Source: Nemertoderma westbladi (taxonomy: Eukaryota > Xenacoelomorpha > Nemertodermatida > Nemertodermatidae). From it: DNA of 33,519 bases. The DNA lies in NCBI GenBank assembly GCA_032718475.1, contig JAUCBJ010007539.1, forward strand, positions 1 through 33,519, written 5' to 3'. A program made the translations under genes and the position numbers. The notes below the pieces were generated by a model. It worked only from the letters and a program-made list of their open reading frames with translations, did not search any database and had not been told where the DNA came from. The first letter of the stretch is position 1; each line of letters starts with the position of its first letter. Of this stretch, positions 29,846 to 33,519 are shown in pieces.

Positions 29846-30562
29846 TGTTTATTTTATTCAAACTTGTACGTATGTATCACACTAGACTAGATTGTGTGAC
29901 CTGTGGGGCGAGCCACATATAGAGTATACACAGATAGAGACTTAGGCCTACCGGTATATCTATCCGAAATTAGTTTCAATTTCCAGCTTGTTTTGGCCTA
30001 CTTATAGAAGCCATAGGATACTGTTAGGTACCGGTAGGCCTACAAATTTCACCATGAAGAGTGCACTGCACTGAATTTTAGACAATTAAGTCAGTAGATC
30101 AACAATCAGTAGTTTAGAACTCAAATTCAAGATAAATTGTACTGGAAATTAATTAAAATAAACGTAGTCCTACACTATAAATACATTTCACTTTAAATTA
30201 TTAATAATCTATTTTAAATTATTTTATTTGATACACTTTCATTAACCTTTAAGTAATATTATACTGTGTTTATTGGACTGATCCAAGAATTGGACACGTG
30301 TTTGTTGAAACTTTGATGATATGTTCATTATCGGACCTAGTTGTGTATGCAAGGTTTTGGTTGCGAGGGACCTGTTGGTTGCCTAGCAATAGGGAAATTA
30401 ATTGTAGAATGATCGAGCATAATCGTAGAATTCATTCAACCAATCTTCTATCGACACCACAGAGGGAGCATCTATTGGACATGCTTTATACAAAATTTCG
30501 CTTTATTTCGTTTAGAATTGTAGGAGAATGTACATTTCCTACAGTGTTTTTTTTAACATCGA
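29846..30562. other. no recognised gene
   Basis: AT-rich sequence with several AGGCCTA and ACCGGT motifs. A 107-codon reading frame that starts here runs into the mariner inverted repeat and is not credible. Confidence 0.6.
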
Positions 30563-30655
30563 TAGGGTGTCCCACAAAATTTGATACTTTTTATATTTTG
30601 ATTTGTGCAGCTCCATATTAATGATTTTCAGTAATTATGGTGTCATTGGATAGCT
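30563..30655 (+). repeat. mariner left terminal inverted repeat
   Basis: Matches the reverse complement of 32911-32978 plus 31742-31774, continuing up to the ATTGGATA block on both sides. Confidence 0.85.
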
Positions 30656-30771
30656 GGAAAGTGATATTTTGTAAACGGGTATAAACTGGTGATAAAACTT
30701 AAAATATAGCAACTAACATGGATTGTTTTTATATACTAATTACATACATAAATACTGTATAATACAAGGTA

Positions 30772-31690
30772 CTAATAGACCTCAATATGTCCTCCTCGAA
30801 CTGTCTCAACTTTGAGTAACCTGGCAGACATTTCATCAAAGCTGTGAGCCAAAAAACGAAAGAACCCTAAAGAACCCAAAAGACCCCTAGATCCCTTCTT
30901 ATAATAAAAAAAAAAACGAGAGGGCATAGTGGCAAAGGCCTCTTCAATCGCATCTTTGAGCTGCTCAATGCTGGTTAATGTGTGAGCGTACACGATATTC
31001 TTTAAATAGCCCCAGAGGAAGAAATATCCGGGCTAGCCGCCAGTGTATTGGGTCATCATGACCTATCCAACGCCCAGGAAACGTGCTATTAAGATAGACA
31101 CGGGACTTTATAAGACCCCAGTGAGGAGGAACTCCGTCCTGTTGGAATACGTAATCAACCTTATCATCAAGCTGGTGGACAAAGAACTGCTTTAGCATTT
31201 CCAAATAGTAGGTACTGTTGACATTATTAGTGAAGAAGAAAGGCCCCAATAACTCTGGTATTCGAGATGCGGCCCAGACAGTCACTTTGGGAGAGTCACG
31301 GACGTTTTGGGTAATTTTATGTGGGTTCTCTTTCCCAAAATTCGGCAGTTCCATCGGTTGAAAAGCCCGGATAGATGAAATGCGGATTCATCACTGAAAA
31401 ACACATGTTCTGGTGATTTGTTTTTGAAGAACAATGCTATGGACTCCGCACAGCTTATTCGCTTACTAATGTCACTTGGTACGTAAACCATGTAATATCT
31501 GCAACTTGTATGGCTTAAATTTCAGTTTTTTAATGACTCGTTGACTGGTGCTTTTACTCATCCCAAAGGCTAGTTAGAGAAGTCTCTGGGTTGTCTATAA
31601 AATGAGACTCGATTTCATTTATCTTACTTTCGTCAAGCAAGACCCGACCAGAACCATGTTTGCTCAATAGAGTTTTCTCCGAGCTAAATT
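30772..31690 (-). pseudogene. mariner-like DDE transposase, broken
   Basis: Would cut and paste the element. In minus-strand order: KTLLSKHGSGRVLLDESKINEIESHF (about 31680-31600), a helix-turn-helix remnant SKSTSQRVIKKLKFKPYKLQ, the first catalytic Asp in FFSDESAFHLSG, then NPHKITQNVRDSPKVTVWAA, and the second Asp in YVFQQDGVPPHWG. The region of the third Asp is degraded (IHWRLARIFLPLGLFK). The C-terminus is AHTLTSIEQLKDAIEEAF to GGHIEVY, with the stop at 30772-30774. Several frameshifts and at least one stop separate the parts. A 60-bp in-frame insertion lies near the C-terminus. Confidence 0.88.
30863..30910 (+). mobile_element. solo 3' fragment of the tRNA-derived short element, in-frame inside transposase
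   Basis: GACCCCTAGATCCCTTCTTA with an A-run equals the 3' end of the 410-bp unit. It is flanked by near-identical 12-bp repeats AAAAAACGARAG at 30851-30862 and 30911-30922. The net insertion is 60 bp, a multiple of three, so the transposase frame stays open through it. Confidence 0.75.
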
Positions 31691-31765
31691 TAAAATTAAT
31701 ATTAATTTGATTTAAAAAAAATAGTAAAAATAGTACTCTCTAGATATCCAATGGCACCATAATTA

Positions 31766-31774
31766 TTGAAAATC
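31766..31774 (+). repeat. 9-bp target-site duplication of foldback element, left
   Basis: TTGAAAATC, repeated at 32910-32918, within the mariner right inverted repeat. Confidence 0.75.
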
Positions 31775-32909
31775 GGAGGATTCTAAATTAGGAAAACACT
31801 AGTAAAACAGTAAAACACTAGGAAAACATAGGAAAGGTACTGTAAAACACACGGAAAACAGTGAAAATATTGATCAGCAGGGAATTTAACACATGTACTT
31901 CTCTGAATTGACAATCCTAAATGTACTCCTCGCATAGCACCCCTTAAGTAATCACCGTAAAGCATTGGGAAAACACTAAAAACACTATTAACCTTCCGGA
32001 AAACAGTGAAAAAATTGATCAGCATTAAATTTTACCTATATGCTGCAAAAAAATAAATTGAAAGAGTCTAATACTGCCCACAAAGCTTGTTGCCAGGCAA
32101 CCAAAGAACTGTAACCAATCAGCATACGGTGCAGTATCAGTACAGCAGTACTATCCTTGTTTTACCAGTCAGTTGGTAGAGGCGCAAAGTACCAGTATTG
32201 CTGTATTCTGGTACGCCTATTACCTGATTACAGATTACAGTATTAGTGCTGTAGTGCAGTAGTGTAATGCTGTAATGTCCCATGGCTATGGCACTATCTC
32301 TGTAACCAGGCTGTCTTAATACTGTAATGCTTACCGGTACTACTCAGCTACTAAATATAGAAATATTTACAGCTTTAACTAACCCTAACAATACTGCAAT
32401 ATCTGAATACTGGAATACACTACTGCACTACAGCACTAATACTGTAATCTGTAATCAGGTAATAGGCCTACCAAAATACAGCAATACTGGTACTTTGCGC
32501 CTCTACCGACTGACCGGTAAAACAAGGATAGTACTGCTGTACTGATACTGCACCGTATGCTGATTGGTTACAGTTCTTTGGTTGCCTGGCAACAAGATTC
32601 CTGGGCAGTATTAGACTCTTTCAATTTATTTTTTTGCAGCATATAGGTAAAATTTAATGCTGATCAATATTTTCACTGTTTTCCAGAAGGTTTATAGTGT
32701 GTTTATAGTGTTTTCCCTATGTTTTACAGTGATTACTTAAGGGGTGCTATGCGAGGAGTACATTTAGGATTGTCAATTCAGAGAAGTACATGTGTTAAAT
32801 CCCCTGCTGATCAATATTTTCACTGTTTTCCGGGTGTTTTACAGTACTTTTCTTATGTTTTCCTAGTGTTTTACCGTTTTACTAGTGTTTTCCTAATTTA
32901 GAACTATCC
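31775..32909. mobile_element. foldback element with about 480-bp terminal inverted repeats (MULE-like)
   Basis: The arms 31775 to about 32262 and about 32416-32909 are inverted copies around a 150-bp centre. Ends start GGA...TTCTAAATTAGG. A 9-bp duplication flanks it. Very long inverted repeats with a 9-bp duplication fit Mutator-like or foldback elements. Within each arm a TGATCAATATTTTCACTG block is repeated. No transposase. Mirror-image short ORFs in the arms (31783-32025, 32719-32901) are artefacts. Confidence 0.85.
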
Positions 32910-32918
32910 TTGAAAATC
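32910..32918 (+). repeat. 9-bp target-site duplication of foldback element, right
   Basis: TTGAAAATC, identical to 31766-31774; the mariner inverted repeat resumes here. Confidence 0.75.
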
Positions 32919-32978
32919 ATTAATAAGAAGCTGCACAAATCAAAATAAAAAAAGTATCAAATTTTGTGGGACACCCTG
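32911..32978 (-). repeat. mariner right terminal inverted repeat (outer part)
   Basis: Reverse complement of 30563-30630; the inner part of the same repeat is at 31742-31774, separated by the foldback element. Confidence 0.85.
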
Positions 32979-33132
32979 TACTACTATTGTGTACTTCGCC
33001 CAATGTTTCGTTATTAGGGTGCCCTACTAACGATATAAAAGATTGATATAAGGAAATCTTTCTTATTTCCGTTCAAATAATCAGTAGGTTATTCGGCAAT
33101 AATGAAAACTATTGTCGAGTCTGGTGTTTCTG

Positions 33133-33285
33133 GGAAGAAATGGGTTGGCATTTATTGGCCACAAAGTCCACGGGAGGCTTGAACTTAGCAATGAATGTTC
33201 TGAAATACATGCTACTGAAGGTAATTTTCTGGCCCTGTTGCAGTTTAAGAGAGAAAAAGAGAGAAACTTGTTGGTCAGGGCTACG
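33133..33285 (+). pseudogene. possible hAT-type transposase fragment
   Basis: The open frame gives GRNGLAFIGHK, then GNFLALLQFKREKERNLL. The pattern of GLAFRGH followed by GNFxxLLxF is common in hAT transposases of the ZMYM-like (DUF4371) kind. Only about 50 residues are present, with no Met-defined gene, so this is a scrap at best. It lies close to a hAT terminus at 33373. Confidence 0.45.
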
Positions 33286-33372
33286 ATGGTGCTGGGGCAA
33301 TGGCTGCGGGAAGTTTAAGGGTGTACAGTGTCGCTACGCTACCGTCGCTACCGTATGGCCTCACTCCATTAT

Positions 33373-33519
33373 CAGGGACGGATTAAGGGAGGGAGGGGGG
33401 GGGGGGGGGGCAACAGGGGCAGCTGCCGGGGGCCCGTAAGTTGGAAGAGGCCCGCAAGTTGGGAGAAATTTACCGAACATTATCTCGCTGATAAAACAAC
33501 CTCATTACATTTATTTATT
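33373..33519 (+). mobile_element. left end of a hAT-like element, runs off window
   Basis: CAGGGACGGATTAAGG resembles the hAT terminus CAGTGCCGGATTAA at 21565. It is followed by a 16-G run (33395-33410) and GGGGCCCG-type sequence, typical of many hAT ends. The other end lies outside, so the target duplication cannot be checked. Confidence 0.6.

Larger units (their letters stand above)
30563..32978. mobile_element. mariner-like (IS630/Tc1/mariner) element, dead, with nested insertions
   Basis: Long terminal inverted repeats of about 95 bp begin AGGGTGTCCCACAAAATTTG at 30564. The right end is at 32978, followed by the TA target dinucleotide (32979-32980); TA is mutated or displaced on the left. 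Without the foldback insertion and its duplication the element is about 1.27 kb, the usual mariner size. The transposase remnant lies on the minus strand. Confidence 0.85.

Noticed and set aside
28806-29922. Several long overlapping ORFs (up to 359 codons) on both strands, as basic or proline-rich repeat proteins
   Set aside because: All derive from a stop-free 17-bp tandem unit; the same peptide appears in each frame of a strand and there is no conserved domain or non-repeat body.
30298-30621. 107-codon plus-strand ORF
   Set aside because: Runs into the mariner inverted repeat; composition and lack of any domain suggest chance.
31783-32901. Mirror ORFs sharing RGAMRGVHLGLSIQRSTCVK
   Set aside because: They are the two arms of the foldback palindrome read outward; no domain and no support as genes.

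Overview
This window looks like metazoan nuclear DNA, probably from a marine invertebrate. It is AT-rich, has only one convincing host gene, and is otherwise almost entirely layered transposable elements and tandem repeats: non-LTR retrotransposons, hAT and mariner DNA transposons, tRNA-derived short elements, foldback elements and two minisatellites. There are no operons or Shine-Dalgarno sites. The species cannot be named from the sequence.

Layout. 1-1172: tandem 340-bp units, identical over the three full copies. Each carries a complete type I hammerhead ribozyme lying between tRNA-like A and B boxes (retrozyme-like satellite). 1173-2356: truncated hAT-like element. 3960-4552: decayed 3' end of a LINE. 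4784-9867: an old rearranged LINE copy into which a full-length LINE of the same family (4854-8611, minus strand) inserted, leaving an 11-bp duplication; the younger copy has one in-frame stop. 10196-12471: two pieces of a CR1/Jockey-like LINE. 13838-19861: an 8-bp repeat leading into about 5.9 kb of a 16-bp minisatellite. 19862-23983: a third LINE copy split by a composite insertion with a 12-bp duplication. That insertion holds about 410-bp units with a tRNA-like promoter and a hammerhead-like core, partly inverted. It was itself entered by a 2.2-kb hAT element, which carries a tRNA-like palindrome.

26655-27755: an intronless class A G-protein-coupled receptor gene, the only probable functional host gene. 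27890-28406: small terminal-inverted-repeat element. 28871-29845: GC-rich 17-bp minisatellite, open in many frames. 30563-32978: dead mariner-like element whose transposase carries an in-frame short-element fragment and whose right inverted repeat was entered by a 1.1-kb foldback element. 33133-33285: possible hAT transposase scrap. 33373 to the end: start of another hAT-like element with a poly-G tract.

The most interesting signal is the pair of tRNA-promoter/hammerhead repeats. In one, the ribozyme sits between the two Pol III boxes; in the other, a degenerate core follows the B box. Both occur as head-to-tail units, which suggests spread through self-processed, possibly circular, small RNAs. 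All structure and homology statements are from reading by eye; no folding or database search was run.
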